A stretch of 44,436 nucleotides of DNA, from contig JBHIBO010000014.1 of assembly GCA_046759185.1 (NCBI GenBank), positions 1-44,436 of the forward strand, written 5' to 3'. A program made the position numbers and the translations under genes. The stretch is from JAJISK01 sp046759185 (lineage in GTDB: Archaea > Thermoplasmatota > Thermoplasmata > RBG-16-68-12 > JAJISG01). The notes under the pieces were generated by a model, which was not told where the DNA came from, searched no databases, and saw nothing but the letters and a program-made list of their open reading frames with translations. Shown piece by piece: positions 32,555 through 41,033 of the stretch (position 1 is its first letter; every line of letters begins with the position of its first letter).

Positions 32555-33958
32555 ATGGAGAAGGCGGCGAACTTTGCCGAGTGGTACCTCGAGGCCATCG
32601 ACAACGCGGGGATCGTGGACCGACGGTACCCGGTCAAGGGGATGAACGTGTGGACCCCCTACGGCCGGAAGGCCATGCGCCTCCTCAACGGGCACATGCA
32701 CGATGAGATGGCCCGGACGGGCCATGACGAGGTCCAGTTCCCTGTCCTGGTCCCGGAGACCCAGTTCCAGAAGGAGGCGGACCACATCAAGGGTTTCGGG
32801 GCCAACGTCTACTGGGTCACCCACGGCGGGCTGAACCCTCTCGACGTGCGCCTCCTTCTCCGGCCGACGAGCGAGAGCGCCATGTACAGCCTCTTCGCCC
32901 TCTGGCTGCGCTCGCACTCCGACCTCCCCCTGAAAGTGTACCAGATCGTCCCCGTCTTCCGTTACGAGACGAAGCAGACCCGCACGTTCCTGCGGGTCCG
33001 CGAGTTGTCCTTCTTCTTCGAGTCGCACACCGCCCACGAGGACTTTGAGGGGGCCGAAGCGCAGATCCGGGAGGACTTGGAGATCTGGGAACGCTTGGCC
33101 CGGAAGTACGCCATTCCGGCCCTCCTGGTCAAACGCCCGGACTGGGACAAGTTTGCGGGGGCGCACTACACGGTAGCGGCCGACGCCTACGTCGCCGCCA
33201 CGGGGCGCGCCCTGCAGGTCGCGGGCATCCACCAGTATCGCGACAACTTCTCGCGGGTCTACGAGGTGACGTTCGAGGACGAGAAGGGGGAGCCCCGGTA
33301 CACCCACCAGACCACCTACGGCATGTCCGAGCGGATCCTGGGGGCCGTCGTGGCTCTTCATGGCGACGACCGCGGCGCCATCTTCCCGCCGGAGATCGCT
33401 CCGGTGCAGGTGGTCATCGTCCCGATTCTCGCGAAAGGGGCGAAGCGGAAGGTCGTGACCGCCGCCAAGGCCTTGGCTGGCGAGATTGCCGACGTTGCGC
33501 GAACGGAGCTGGATGTCCGGGACATCCGGCCGGGGGCCAAGTTCTACGAGTGGGAGCGGAAGGGGGTCCCCGTGCGGATCGAACTCGGGCCCGACGAGAT
33601 CGACGGGGAGTACCTGACCCTCGTCCGCCGAGATGGGACGAAGCGTAGCAAGGTCAAACGGACGGAGGCCGCGAAGGGCGTCCGGAGCGCGCTCACCCGC
33701 ATGCAGCGAGACCTCTACCGCAAGGCGAACGGCGAGCTCTCCGAGGGGATCCACACCGTTGCGTCCTACGAGGACGAGCGACCTGAGGGGATCCTTCGAA
33801 CCGGTTGGTGCGGCAGGGAGTCTTGCGGCCTGGCCATGGAGGAGAAACTGGGCCGTCCCCTCCTGGGCACACCCTATGAGCCGGAGGATTTTGTCGGGCG
33901 CTGCCTCGAATGCGGCGACGAAACGGAGACGGTGGCCTACGCCGCCATCTCCTACTGA
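32555..33958 (+). CDS. proS: Prolyl-tRNA synthetase (archaeal/eukaryotic type)
   Basis: Class II synthetase joining proline to tRNA-Pro. Motifs include NVWTPYGRKAMRLLNGHMHDE, LLRPTSESAMYSLFALWLRS (motif 2 region), and the TYGMSERILGAVV block (motif 3 with the ATP-binding Arg). The C-terminal part has the zinc-like cysteines CGRESC and CLEC. Length 467 is typical of the archaeal form. The start is set by the TATA box; a longer frame from 32444 has no similarity. Its 3' end overlaps the opposite-strand small membrane gene by 7 nt. Confidence 0.95.
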   Translation: MEKAANFAEWYLEAIDNAGIVDRRYPVKGMNVWTPYGRKAMRLLNGHMHDEMARTGHDEVQFPVLVPETQFQKEADHIKGFGANVYWVTHGGLNPLDVRLLLRPTSESAMYSLFALWLRSHSDLPLKVYQIVPVFRYETKQTRTFLRVRELSFFFESHTAHEDFEGAEAQIREDLEIWERLARKYAIPALLVKRPDWDKFAGAHYTVAADAYVAATGRALQVAGIHQYRDNFSRVYEVTFEDEKGEPRYTHQTTYGMSERILGAVVALHGDDRGAIFPPEIAPVQVVIVPILAKGAKRKVVTAAKALAGEIADVARTELDVRDIRPGAKFYEWERKGVPVRIELGPDEIDGEYLTLVRRDGTKRSKVKRTEAAKGVRSALTRMQRDLYRKANGELSEGIHTVASYEDERPEGILRTGWCGRESCGLAMEEKLGRPLLGTPYEPEDFVGRCLECGDETETVAYAAISY

Positions 33959-34158
33959 GTGGGACGATAGAGGAGCATTCCCGTCCCGCCGAAGACGACC
34001 ATGATTACGACCAAGGCATAGATGCCGAGGTTCTCTGGGGCGAAGAGGTTCCAGGCGTTGAACAGGATGCCCCAGGCCACGTAGAGGGCGACACCGACGG
34101 AGAGGAGGAAGGCGTAGCCGTAGAAGACGACGGTCTTCCCGGAGGGAAGGTGGACCAC
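33952..34158 (-). CDS. Small two-helix membrane protein
   Basis: A 68-residue protein with two hydrophobic helices (VVFYGYAFLLSVGVALYVAWG and LGIYALVVIMVVFGGTGMLLY) and a short polar end. Start at a GTG with minus-strand TTAAAA (plus 34182-34187) 26 nt upstream, within the end of the next gene, so it has its own promoter. It lies just downstream of a secreted membrane-anchored protein on the same strand. No known family; the topology suggests a small membrane subunit. Confidence 0.6.
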   Translation of the reverse strand: MVHLPSGKTVVFYGYAFLLSVGVALYVAWGILFNAWNLFAPENLGIYALVVIMVVFGGTGMLLYRPTQ

Positions 34159-34183
34159 GGCCTGCCAACGCCCCGGGTCGGTT

Positions 34184-34927
34184 TTAAGATTTCCCGCTCG
34201 TCCGTCGCTCGCGCCAGAAGTAGTAGCCCGCCAAGCCCGCGGAAAGGCCCGCGCCGACGACGAGGAGCTGAAAGGGCCAGAGGGGGAGGGGCTGCTTCAC
34301 GCCGAAGCCGCTGTCAGGGAGCACCCCATCGATGCTCGGAAGCCCCAACACCAGGCCGAGGAAGGAGTAGTTGGCGAAGCCCACGAAGCGGTATGTGGCC
34401 TGCTCCTGGGCCGTGGCATTCCGGGTTGCGAAGGCCCACTCCGCCGACGTGAAGAACCCGGGGGAGACCATTACAGCGGAGAGTCCCGCTTCGTAGTCGA
34501 AGTCCAGCCGGAACCGGAGGAGGTAGACGCCCTGGGTGAAGACCGTGCCTGCCGGGGTCTGTACGGACGTGGTTACCGCAATGGAAGGGGCATCCTGGGC
34601 CCCCGCGGGTAGGTTGCCCAGCTCCAACTGGGCAGACGGTGTACCGGTGGTCTCCAGGGAAGGTGGGTTGGGCAGCCCCGCGATGTCAGAGGCCTCGCCA
34701 CGGTGGACGAATGCATAGACCTCGGCGAAGAGGGTGACGTTCTCCATGGTCCAGTTGTACGGGTTTCGTACCTCCAGCTCGACATTCCCCCGCTCTCCGG
34801 GTGCGAGCTGGGGGGTGGACCGAATCGTGAGGATGATGTTCGTCTTCTCGGGATCGCTGATGGGCTGCCCCAGGGAACTCCCTGCGAGTAGGACCAGAAT
34901 AAGGAGAAGAAGCCAGCGGCCCCGCAC
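34184..34927 (-). CDS. Secreted, membrane-anchored protein, unknown function
   Basis: A 247-residue protein with a signal peptide (RGRWLLLLILVLLAGSSLG), an extracytoplasmic beta-rich domain (GNVELEVRNPYNWTMENVTLF, YLLRFRLDFDYEAG) resembling an immunoglobulin-like or NEW3-type fold, and a C-terminal helix (PFQLLVVGAGLSAGLAGYYFW) followed by RERR. The GTG at 34925-34927 is preferred: a minus-strand CATATTA (plus 34949-34955) is about 26 nt before it, while the longer frame from 34966 would start before that element. Proline and asparagine-rich; no enzyme motif. Unknown role, perhaps with the small membrane protein that follows. Confidence 0.7.
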   Translation of the reverse strand: MRGRWLLLLILVLLAGSSLGQPISDPEKTNIILTIRSTPQLAPGERGNVELEVRNPYNWTMENVTLFAEVYAFVHRGEASDIAGLPNPPSLETTGTPSAQLELGNLPAGAQDAPSIAVTTSVQTPAGTVFTQGVYLLRFRLDFDYEAGLSAVMVSPGFFTSAEWAFATRNATAQEQATYRFVGFANYSFLGLVLGLPSIDGVLPDSGFGVKQPLPLWPFQLLVVGAGLSAGLAGYYFWRERRTSGKS

Positions 34928-35019
34928 AACGGGCGTTACCAGACCCTCGCTAATATGATTTCTCACCTGAAGCGGGAAGGGTTAAGGCGTGACCCTCCCT
35001 GCCGTGCCAGGGGAGATTC

Positions 35020-35733
35020 GTGGCAGATTCGGAATGGACTTGGATCCACAGGGTCGCAGCCATCGCTTTCGTGGTCGCAGGCGTCCTATTCATTGTGGGT
35101 ACCCCTTTTGCGATCCAGGCGAGACCCGTCGTGGCAACCGCCTCCGATATTCTCGCGTTTGTCGCCCAAAACCCGCTCCCCCTCACAGTCGCGTCCCTGT
35201 CCTTCGGCGTCGTGGACCTGCTCCTCGTGCCGGCCGTTCTGGCTCTCTATGTGGTACTCCGACGCACGAACAAGCCCGTCGTGGCCGTCGCTACAGCGTG
35301 GTTTGGGCTGGCCATTGCCTTCGATCTGGCCTCTCGGGCCGCGAGCCTGTCCTTGCTCGGGCTGAGTGTGGGTTTCGACGCCGCGACGGACAATTTCGGG
35401 CGCGCTGCCTACGCGGCGGCCGCTGAGGGCCTTCTTGGGATGCAGCGGTGGGCGGGTTCCCTCGTCTACTTCCTCTGGGGTTTCTACGCGGTCCTTGTGG
35501 GTTGGGTGATGCTACGAAGTCCCTTCGGCCGCCCGATTGGATACATCGGCATGGGGTCAGGCTTCCTCGGCATGATCGGATGCTGGTTCTTCATCACGGA
35601 GTTCCTCGGCGCCAACCGCATCGCTCTCGGCGCCGTTCTCTACCTCGCCATTATCCTTTGGGCAGCCTGGTACTTCCTCATCGCCACGAAACTCTATCGC
35701 CGGGAGGCTGTAGAGGCGGCAGGGCGAAGCTAG
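35020..35733 (+). CDS. Multi-span membrane protein, DUF4386-like
   Basis: A 237-residue protein with six hydrophobic segments (about 10-30, 55-80, 88-108, 140-165, 178-195, 205-225). The sequence IAFVVAGVLFIVGTPFAI and the helix YLAIILWAAWYFLIATKLY are typical of this membrane family. Start at the GTG at 35020, with GGGAG 5 nt upstream. Divergent from the secreted-protein gene. No catalytic residues or ligand visible. Family assignment tentative. Confidence 0.7.
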   Translation: MADSEWTWIHRVAAIAFVVAGVLFIVGTPFAIQARPVVATASDILAFVAQNPLPLTVASLSFGVVDLLLVPAVLALYVVLRRTNKPVVAVATAWFGLAIAFDLASRAASLSLLGLSVGFDAATDNFGRAAYAAAAEGLLGMQRWAGSLVYFLWGFYAVLVGWVMLRSPFGRPIGYIGMGSGFLGMIGCWFFITEFLGANRIALGAVLYLAIILWAAWYFLIATKLYRREAVEAAGRS

Positions 35734-35761
35734 AAAGGCAACTGGATGCCTTTGGGATCCC

Positions 35762-36616
35762 GTGGGCGGACTCCAGGCCCTGGGACGGCAAGGAGGGCGA
35801 GAGACGCCCTACGATGCCGTGCGTGCAGCTGCACAGCTGCCCGAGGCGCTGAAGGATTTCCTGCCCCATCGGTGGGAGAGAATCGGGGAAGTCCTCATTC
35901 TCCGCCTACCCTCTCCCCTGGAGGCGTATGGAGAAGAGGTGGGAGAGGCGTACGGTCACATTCTCGGTCTCAAGGCCGTGATCCAAGAGACGAATGGGAT
36001 TCAGGGTCCGTTCCGGAGTCCACAGAGGAGCCTGCTCTGGGGGGACGATACGGCGACCGTGCACACGGAGAACGGCATCCGGTACCGCCTCGATCCGACC
36101 AAGGTGATGTTCAGTGCCGGCAACATGAACGAGCGCTCCCGGATGGGACATCTCACGCGGCCGGACGAGGTGGTGGTCGACCTCTTCGCCGGGATCGGCT
36201 ACTTCGCCCTTCCCATGGCCCTCCACGGTGGGGCCCGACGGGTCGTCGCGTGCGAAATCAACCCCACGGCCTTCGGCTACCTCCAGGAGAACGTCCAGCT
36301 TAACGGCGCGACCGCCATCGAGCCCCGTCTCGGCGATTGTCGCAAGGTGGCTCCCGACGACGAGGGGGATCGGGTGGTCCTAGGATACCTGCGAGACACT
36401 CATCGCTTCCTCCCCACGGCCCTTCGTGTTCTCCGGCGTCCCGGTTGGCTTCACTACCATGAGGCCTGTCCAGATGGGGCCGTGGAGCGCCTCGAAGCCC
36501 ACCTACGCGGTGCGACCCGGGACGTTGGCCGAGACGTCCTCACCCTGCAGCGACATCGTGTGAAGGCGTACGCCCCAGGCGTCTCCCATTGGGTCTTCGA
36601 CGCCCGGATCAGCTAG
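35762..36616 (+). CDS. taw2: Taw2-like tRNA-Phe wyosine aminocarboxypropyltransferase
   Basis: SAM-dependent enzyme expected to add an aminocarboxypropyl group to 4-demethylwyosine at position 37 of tRNA-Phe. The SAM motif DLFAGIGYFALPMALHGG and the acidic EINPTAF are present. Taw2/Tyw2 differ from Trm5 in the motif corresponding to the catalytic loop: here VLGYLRDTHRFLP instead of the NLP of Trm5, then WLHYHEACP. The N-terminus (LPEALKDFLPHRWERIGEV) is typical. Length 284 is normal. The start GTG at 35762 is uncertain. Its stop overlaps the unknown minus-strand gene by 8 nt. Confidence 0.9.
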   Translation: MGGLQALGRQGGRETPYDAVRAAAQLPEALKDFLPHRWERIGEVLILRLPSPLEAYGEEVGEAYGHILGLKAVIQETNGIQGPFRSPQRSLLWGDDTATVHTENGIRYRLDPTKVMFSAGNMNERSRMGHLTRPDEVVVDLFAGIGYFALPMALHGGARRVVACEINPTAFGYLQENVQLNGATAIEPRLGDCRKVAPDDEGDRVVLGYLRDTHRFLPTALRVLRRPGWLHYHEACPDGAVERLEAHLRGATRDVGRDVLTLQRHRVKAYAPGVSHWVFDARIS

Positions 36617-38144
36617 GGAGCGTTTCGCTCGACCCGCTTGCGATCAGGAGCCGCTGCAGCGCCTCGTGGTACCCCGGCCCCTCGGCGTCCAACAGATTCC
36701 GGGCCATGGGCGCCAGGAACTCCGCCAGCTCCCTCTCCTCCTTTCGGAAGGTCCATCCCTTTCCCTTCGCCGCGCTGAGAGCCAACAGAAAGGCAAGGGA
36801 TACGACCTTTCCTTTCCCGCCGGCCTGTAGGCCGCGGGTTGCCAGGAGCACGGCTTCCTCCGGCCCGTCGGTCTTGAAGGAACGTGCGACGCCGTCCACG
36901 AGGCCGGCCAATGGCGGCAAACCGTCCCATCTCGGGAGCCGCGCAAGCACGTCCAGGTCCTTGCGGGTTTCGAGGGCCTCCTGGACTATCTGCTCGCGGC
37001 CTCGGCCCTCGGCCTGTGAGGCATCCCAGAGCGCGTTCGCCATCTCTTCATCGGCGAGGAGGAAGCCAAGCAGCCGCAGCACATCTTCCTCCTCGAGAGC
37101 ATCCAAGAGCTTGGCAAGGCTGGGTTCCGGGACGGAAAGGCCGGCCTCTCGGTCCTCCAAGAGGTCGCGCAGGTCGGGGCGGAGGCCCTCGGGGACCCCA
37201 ACCGCCTGGAGGAACGCCTCCAGATCATCCTCGAAACACCGGCGGCCGAGCAAGTAGGCACCGGCGGCCACGATCTCTTCCAGGGCCTGCGCCGTCTCTC
37301 GTTGTAGGACCTCCGCCGCGTCCTTGTCCCCGTCGAGATACAACAGCGCGGCCCCGCTCGTCAGGGGACGGTCCTCCCCGAGGCCACAGACCTCACCCGA
37401 GCATCCGAGATCCAGCCGCAGAGAGAGGCCAAAGGCGCTCGCCAGGTCCGGGACGACCATCCGCTCCGCGAGGAAGGCGGGAAGGTTCCCGCCGGGGGGC
37501 TGATCCTTGCCGCAGAGGGCGATGGAGACGCCCGCCCCCCTCCATTCCACCACGAGGGCCGGCTCACCTCCCGCATGGGGACAGGCCACGCCGTCCTCGG
37601 TCTCCGTCAGGCTGCGTTTCAGCCTCTGTAGGCTCTCCCGGACAAAGGTCTCGGGCGGCCGATCCTCGCGGCAGGACGTGACCATCCCCTTCTCGAGGGA
37701 GTAGACGTGGAGGCGACGCTTTCGCGCAAACGCGCCGATGGTGAGCAGTCGTATCTCGGGCACGTTGTGGTACTGGATGCCGAGGAGCTGCTCCTGGGGT
37801 GCCCGCCCCCGGTGGGCGTAATGGAAGGTCCCAAAGGGGGTCTTGGCGGGAGCCAGGTAGTCCGCTCGCTCCTGGAGGCCAACAAGCAGGGTGGCGGCGT
37901 AGGCGCGGGCCAGGGGATGGCCACGGCGGGCCAAGTACTGCAGTTTGGTCTCGTCTTCGGCGAAGGTCGCCACCTTCTCCAGCTTCGCCAGGATCGAGTC
38001 AAAGGGGCACCGAGGACAACTCTCCTCCAGGCAGGTCGGGACGAGGATGTCGGCTTGGGTCCGGAGGGCCTTCGCCTTGGCGACCAGCTCCCGCTCCTGT
38101 ACCTTGGGGGCGGTCCGTATCCCCGTCCGGACCTTCCTCGCCAC
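36609..38144 (-). CDS. Unknown conserved-looking protein with C-x4-C-x2-C motif (511 aa)
   Basis: I do not recognise this protein. It begins with a GTG, 26 nt after a clear minus-strand TATA box (TTTATA, plus bases 38168-38173), so it is expressed. A cysteine cluster CLEESCPRCPFD at about residues 38-49 could bind a metal or an iron-sulfur cluster. Other cysteines sit in TSCREDRPPE, GVACPHAGG and LGCSGEVCGLG. The C-terminal half (about 270-511) is a long series of acidic-basic helices, like a repeat or HEAT-type scaffold. No membrane helix or signal peptide. It is divergent from tyrS and convergent with taw2. Function unknown; a nucleic-acid or RNA-related role is only suggested by context. 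Confidence 0.7.
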   Translation of the reverse strand: MARKVRTGIRTAPKVQERELVAKAKALRTQADILVPTCLEESCPRCPFDSILAKLEKVATFAEDETKLQYLARRGHPLARAYAATLLVGLQERADYLAPAKTPFGTFHYAHRGRAPQEQLLGIQYHNVPEIRLLTIGAFARKRRLHVYSLEKGMVTSCREDRPPETFVRESLQRLKRSLTETEDGVACPHAGGEPALVVEWRGAGVSIALCGKDQPPGGNLPAFLAERMVVPDLASAFGLSLRLDLGCSGEVCGLGEDRPLTSGAALLYLDGDKDAAEVLQRETAQALEEIVAAGAYLLGRRCFEDDLEAFLQAVGVPEGLRPDLRDLLEDREAGLSVPEPSLAKLLDALEEEDVLRLLGFLLADEEMANALWDASQAEGRGREQIVQEALETRKDLDVLARLPRWDGLPPLAGLVDGVARSFKTDGPEEAVLLATRGLQAGGKGKVVSLAFLLALSAAKGKGWTFRKEERELAEFLAPMARNLLDAEGPGYHEALQRLLIASGSSETLPS

Positions 38145-38167
38145 GACCTGACCATCTCCGAGGCCTG

Positions 38168-38173
38168 TATAAA
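38168..38173 (-). promoter_or_regulatory. TATA box of the 511-residue unknown gene
   Basis: TTTATA on the minus strand, 26 nt before the GTG at 38144. Consensus and spacing both good. Confidence 0.6.
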
Positions 38174-38209
38174 CCTTCGATGCGGACCACGCGCCCTTCC
38201 GGTGAAACC

Positions 38210-38215
38210 TTTATT
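38210..38215 (+). promoter_or_regulatory. TATA-like box of tyrS
   Basis: TTTATT centred 26 nt before the ATG at 38239, divergent from the TATA box at 38168-38173. Leaderless start. Confidence 0.55.
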
Positions 38216-38238
38216 CGACACGCCTTCTAGCGTCCCTG

Positions 38239-39285
38239 ATGTCGCCGGCGCGACGCCGTGAGCGGATCCTCCACAACGCCGCCGAGGTGGTCACGGAAGA
38301 GGAGTTTGCCGCCCTCCTGGAAGGCGGCGGGAAACCCAAGGCGTACATCGGCCTGGAACCCAGCGGTTTCCTCCATCTAGGAACGGGTCCCTTGGTGGCG
38401 TGGAAGATTACGGACCTCGTGGAGGCGGGGTTCGACGTCACTATCCTTCTCGCGGACTGGCACGCCTACATCAACGACAAGTTTGGGGGCGACTGGGAGG
38501 CCATCCATACAGCGGCCGAGTACTTTGTGGAGGCCTATAGCGCCCTCGGCGTGCCCGATTCCGTGCGCTACGTCTATGCCAGCGACCTGGTGCAGGAGGA
38601 CGAGTACTGGCGGGACGTCCTCCGCGTCCTCAAAGCCTCCACCCTCGCCCGCATCCGGCGCGCCCTGGACATCATGGGGAGGAAGGAGGAGGAGGCTGAC
38701 TTAGATGCCTCCAAGCTCGTCTACCCGGCCATGCAGGTCACGGACATCCACGCCCTCGACCTGGACTTGGCCTACGGGGGGCTGGACCAGCGCCACGGCC
38801 ACATGCTCTATCGAGACGTAGCGCCGAAGCTGGGTTGGAAGCAGGTCGTGGCCCTGCACACGCCCCTGCTCACGGGACTGCAGGGAGGGGGTCGCATGGA
38901 TGCCTGGGACTTCAAGATGAGCAAATCCCGGCCCGAGACGAGCATCTTCGTCCACGATCAGCCTGAGGAGATTGCGGCGAAGGTGGAGCGCGCGTACGCA
39001 AAGCCTCGCGAGGTGAAGGGCAACCCCCTCTTGGAGTTCTACCGCCTCCTGCTGTTTCCCCACATCGGCCCCATTACCCTCGAGCGCGAGAAGCGGCACG
39101 GGGGGGACGTGACTTACGAAGACTATGCGGCCCTGGAGTCGGACTACCGGAAGGGCGGTCTCCACCCGAAGGACCTGAAGGCGGCCGGGATCCGGGATCT
39201 GACGGCCCTCTTGGAACCCGCTCGAACCTACTTCGAGCGCCACCCCGACGGTCTGAGGAGGGTCCAGGAGCTCGTGAGCGAGTGA
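38239..39285 (+). CDS. tyrS: Tyrosyl-tRNA synthetase (archaeal type)
   Basis: Class I synthetase for tRNA-Tyr. The HIGH motif is replaced by HLGTG in LEPSGFLHLGTGP, and KMSKS is present as FKMSKSRPE. AYIGLEPSG, the Tyr-binding YPAMQVTDIHALDLDLAYGG block and the dimer region match the archaeal enzyme. Length 348 is normal. It shares a 4-nt overlap (GTGA) with the small membrane gene after it. Start set by the TATA-like box. Confidence 0.95.
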   Translation: MSPARRRERILHNAAEVVTEEEFAALLEGGGKPKAYIGLEPSGFLHLGTGPLVAWKITDLVEAGFDVTILLADWHAYINDKFGGDWEAIHTAAEYFVEAYSALGVPDSVRYVYASDLVQEDEYWRDVLRVLKASTLARIRRALDIMGRKEEEADLDASKLVYPAMQVTDIHALDLDLAYGGLDQRHGHMLYRDVAPKLGWKQVVALHTPLLTGLQGGGRMDAWDFKMSKSRPETSIFVHDQPEEIAAKVERAYAKPREVKGNPLLEFYRLLLFPHIGPITLEREKRHGGDVTYEDYAALESDYRKGGLHPKDLKAAGIRDLTALLEPARTYFERHPDGLRRVQELVSE

Positions 39286-39695
39286 CCGTCTCCCGCCAGG
39301 TGCGTCGGGCCGCGGCTTGGGCCATCATCGGAGGCGTCCTTCTTTGGATCGGCCACTTCTCCGCCGTCGGGTTCTGGCAATCCATCCTCTCCTTCTTCGT
39401 TTCCCTGTTTCCGACAGCCGCCACCCTCATCCGAGTTCTCGGCTTGTTCGTCCTGATTATCGCTTCTCTGGGAGGCTTCGCGGCGATCCTTGCGGGGTTC
39501 CTCTTTCTCCGGGACCACGTCCGGACGGGACGCGTTCTCATCGGCTTCGGGGTCGGCTTCAGCCTCCTCTCCGTCCTGATCTACCTCATCACGGCCGTGG
39601 CGCGACAGGATTTCGTTCTATCCGGGAACACGATCGTCGTGCTCATCGGGCTGTTCCTGGCCATCTACGCCCGGGGTCTCGCGAAGGGGAAGTGA
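39282..39695 (+). CDS. Small four-helix membrane protein
   Basis: A 137-residue protein of about four hydrophobic helices (AAWAIIGGVLLWIGHFSAVG, then LIRVLGLFVLIIASLGGFAAIL, VLIGFGVGFSLLSVLIYLI, VLIGLFLAIYARGLAKG). Its GTG overlaps the tyrS stop, so it is translationally coupled to tyrS. Another in-frame GTG at 39300 is possible. Unknown function; the coupling to a tRNA synthetase is probably only positional. Confidence 0.65.
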   Translation: MTVSRQVRRAAAWAIIGGVLLWIGHFSAVGFWQSILSFFVSLFPTAATLIRVLGLFVLIIASLGGFAAILAGFLFLRDHVRTGRVLIGFGVGFSLLSVLIYLITAVARQDFVLSGNTIVVLIGLFLAIYARGLAKGK

Positions 39696-39732
39696 CGGTC
39701 GCCCCACCTTGCGGACGAAGCTCTCCAAGCCC

Positions 39733-40929
39733 CTATGTCGCCGTCCGGGTCGCCCCCTTCTGGGGTCGCTTGTTTCGCAGGCGCGATGGGGTCGCTCCCA
39801 TCAGCAGCAGGAACCCAAGGAATCCGAGGGCCATGAGGAGGAGGAAGGGAGTGTGGATGCCCCAGGCATCGGCCATGAGCCCCGCCGCATACCCGGTCAG
39901 GGCCCCCCCGATGAGCTGGAACCCGAAGACGACACCGAAGGTGGCGCCGCCGATAACATCCTCAGTCGACTCCGAGATGAAGGCGAACAGGGCGGGATAG
40001 GTGATGAACAGGGCGATGCCGAAGACCAGGAAGGTCGGGATGAGAAGGGGAGGTGGGGGTGCTAGGCTGAGAATCAGGCCCGCGAATCCTACCACGAGGA
40101 AGGCGGCGACGAGGGCCCGGAAACGGCCCACGGCCGCGCTGATTCGCCCGTACGAATAAGCCGCCAGGACGCCGGCTGCGATCCAGAGGGCGATGACCAG
40201 GTTGGCCGTGTCCTCGGTAAATGCGAGGCGCTGAATGAGCAACGAGTTTCCGAATCCGATCGTGATCGTATAGGCAGCCCCTCCGATGCTCAGAGGTACG
40301 ATCCAGAGGGCTACGCGGCGGACGATCTTGGTCCAGGGTGTCCGTTGGCGGGTGGCGGGCGAGGGGGACGGATTCCGTTCCTGGCGGGTGAGGACGGAAC
40401 CGACCACGGCCACAACCAGGGCGAAGCTGCCCCACAGCACGAGTGGAACCTGCCATCCGAACAGGAGGCCCAGGTAGCCGGAGGAGGCGAAGGCGATGAT
40501 AACGCCCACGTCGCCCAGGGCGCTCTGAAAGCCCATGGCCCGGTCGACGTCCTGTCTGAAGACCTTCCCGACCCAGGAGATCCCCACCGGATGGTAGACG
40601 CTCGCTCCAATGCGTCCAATGGCGACGAAGAAGAGGAGCACCGCGAAGGTCTGGGCTAGCGTCGTGAACAGGGAGGCCACGCCCAGGATGACCATCCCGG
40701 TGGGAAGGAGAACCCGCATCGGCCCGCGATCGCTCCAGGTTCCGAACACGATCTGGAACACGACCGTGATGCCCAGGGCGACTGCGAGGAGAATCCCAAT
40801 CTGGGTGAAACTCGTGAGCACGCCCCCGGAGAGAAGGAGGGGAAAGAGGGCCGGAATGGCCACGACCGTCCCGTCGTTGGCGGCGTGATAGAGGCCCATG
40901 GCCACGAGCGCGCTCCTTTTCGACGCCAC
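39733..40929 (-). CDS. MFS transporter, fosmidomycin-resistance-like
   Basis: A 398-residue protein with about twelve helices. Its N-terminus LYHAANDGTVVAIPALFPLLL and VFQIVFGTWSDRGPMRVLL (MFS motif) are typical. SVYHPVGISWVGKVF resembles the Fsr group, whose sequence has a HP motif here. Start is a GTG with minus-strand TTTAA (plus 40955-40959) about 27 nt upstream. It probably exports a small toxic compound; substrate unknown. Convergent with the small membrane gene after tyrS. Confidence 0.85.
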   Translation of the reverse strand: MASKRSALVAMGLYHAANDGTVVAIPALFPLLLSGGVLTSFTQIGILLAVALGITVVFQIVFGTWSDRGPMRVLLPTGMVILGVASLFTTLAQTFAVLLFFVAIGRIGASVYHPVGISWVGKVFRQDVDRAMGFQSALGDVGVIIAFASSGYLGLLFGWQVPLVLWGSFALVVAVVGSVLTRQERNPSPSPATRQRTPWTKIVRRVALWIVPLSIGGAAYTITIGFGNSLLIQRLAFTEDTANLVIALWIAAGVLAAYSYGRISAAVGRFRALVAAFLVVGFAGLILSLAPPPPLLIPTFLVFGIALFITYPALFAFISESTEDVIGGATFGVVFGFQLIGGALTGYAAGLMADAWGIHTPFLLLMALGFLGFLLLMGATPSRLRNKRPQKGATRTAT

Positions 40930-41033
40930 GAACGGCTGCTAGACCCCACGAGGGTTAAAGGTTGAGCCGTCGAGGACCAATCGCTAAGTAGGTGGCTGCT
41001 CCTCGAAGATGGGCTCCCCCTGAGGCGTACCGG

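Noticed and set aside
32540..34168. A 542-residue minus-strand frame over proS
   Set aside because: Antisense of proS, with composition expected from GC-rich codon reversal.
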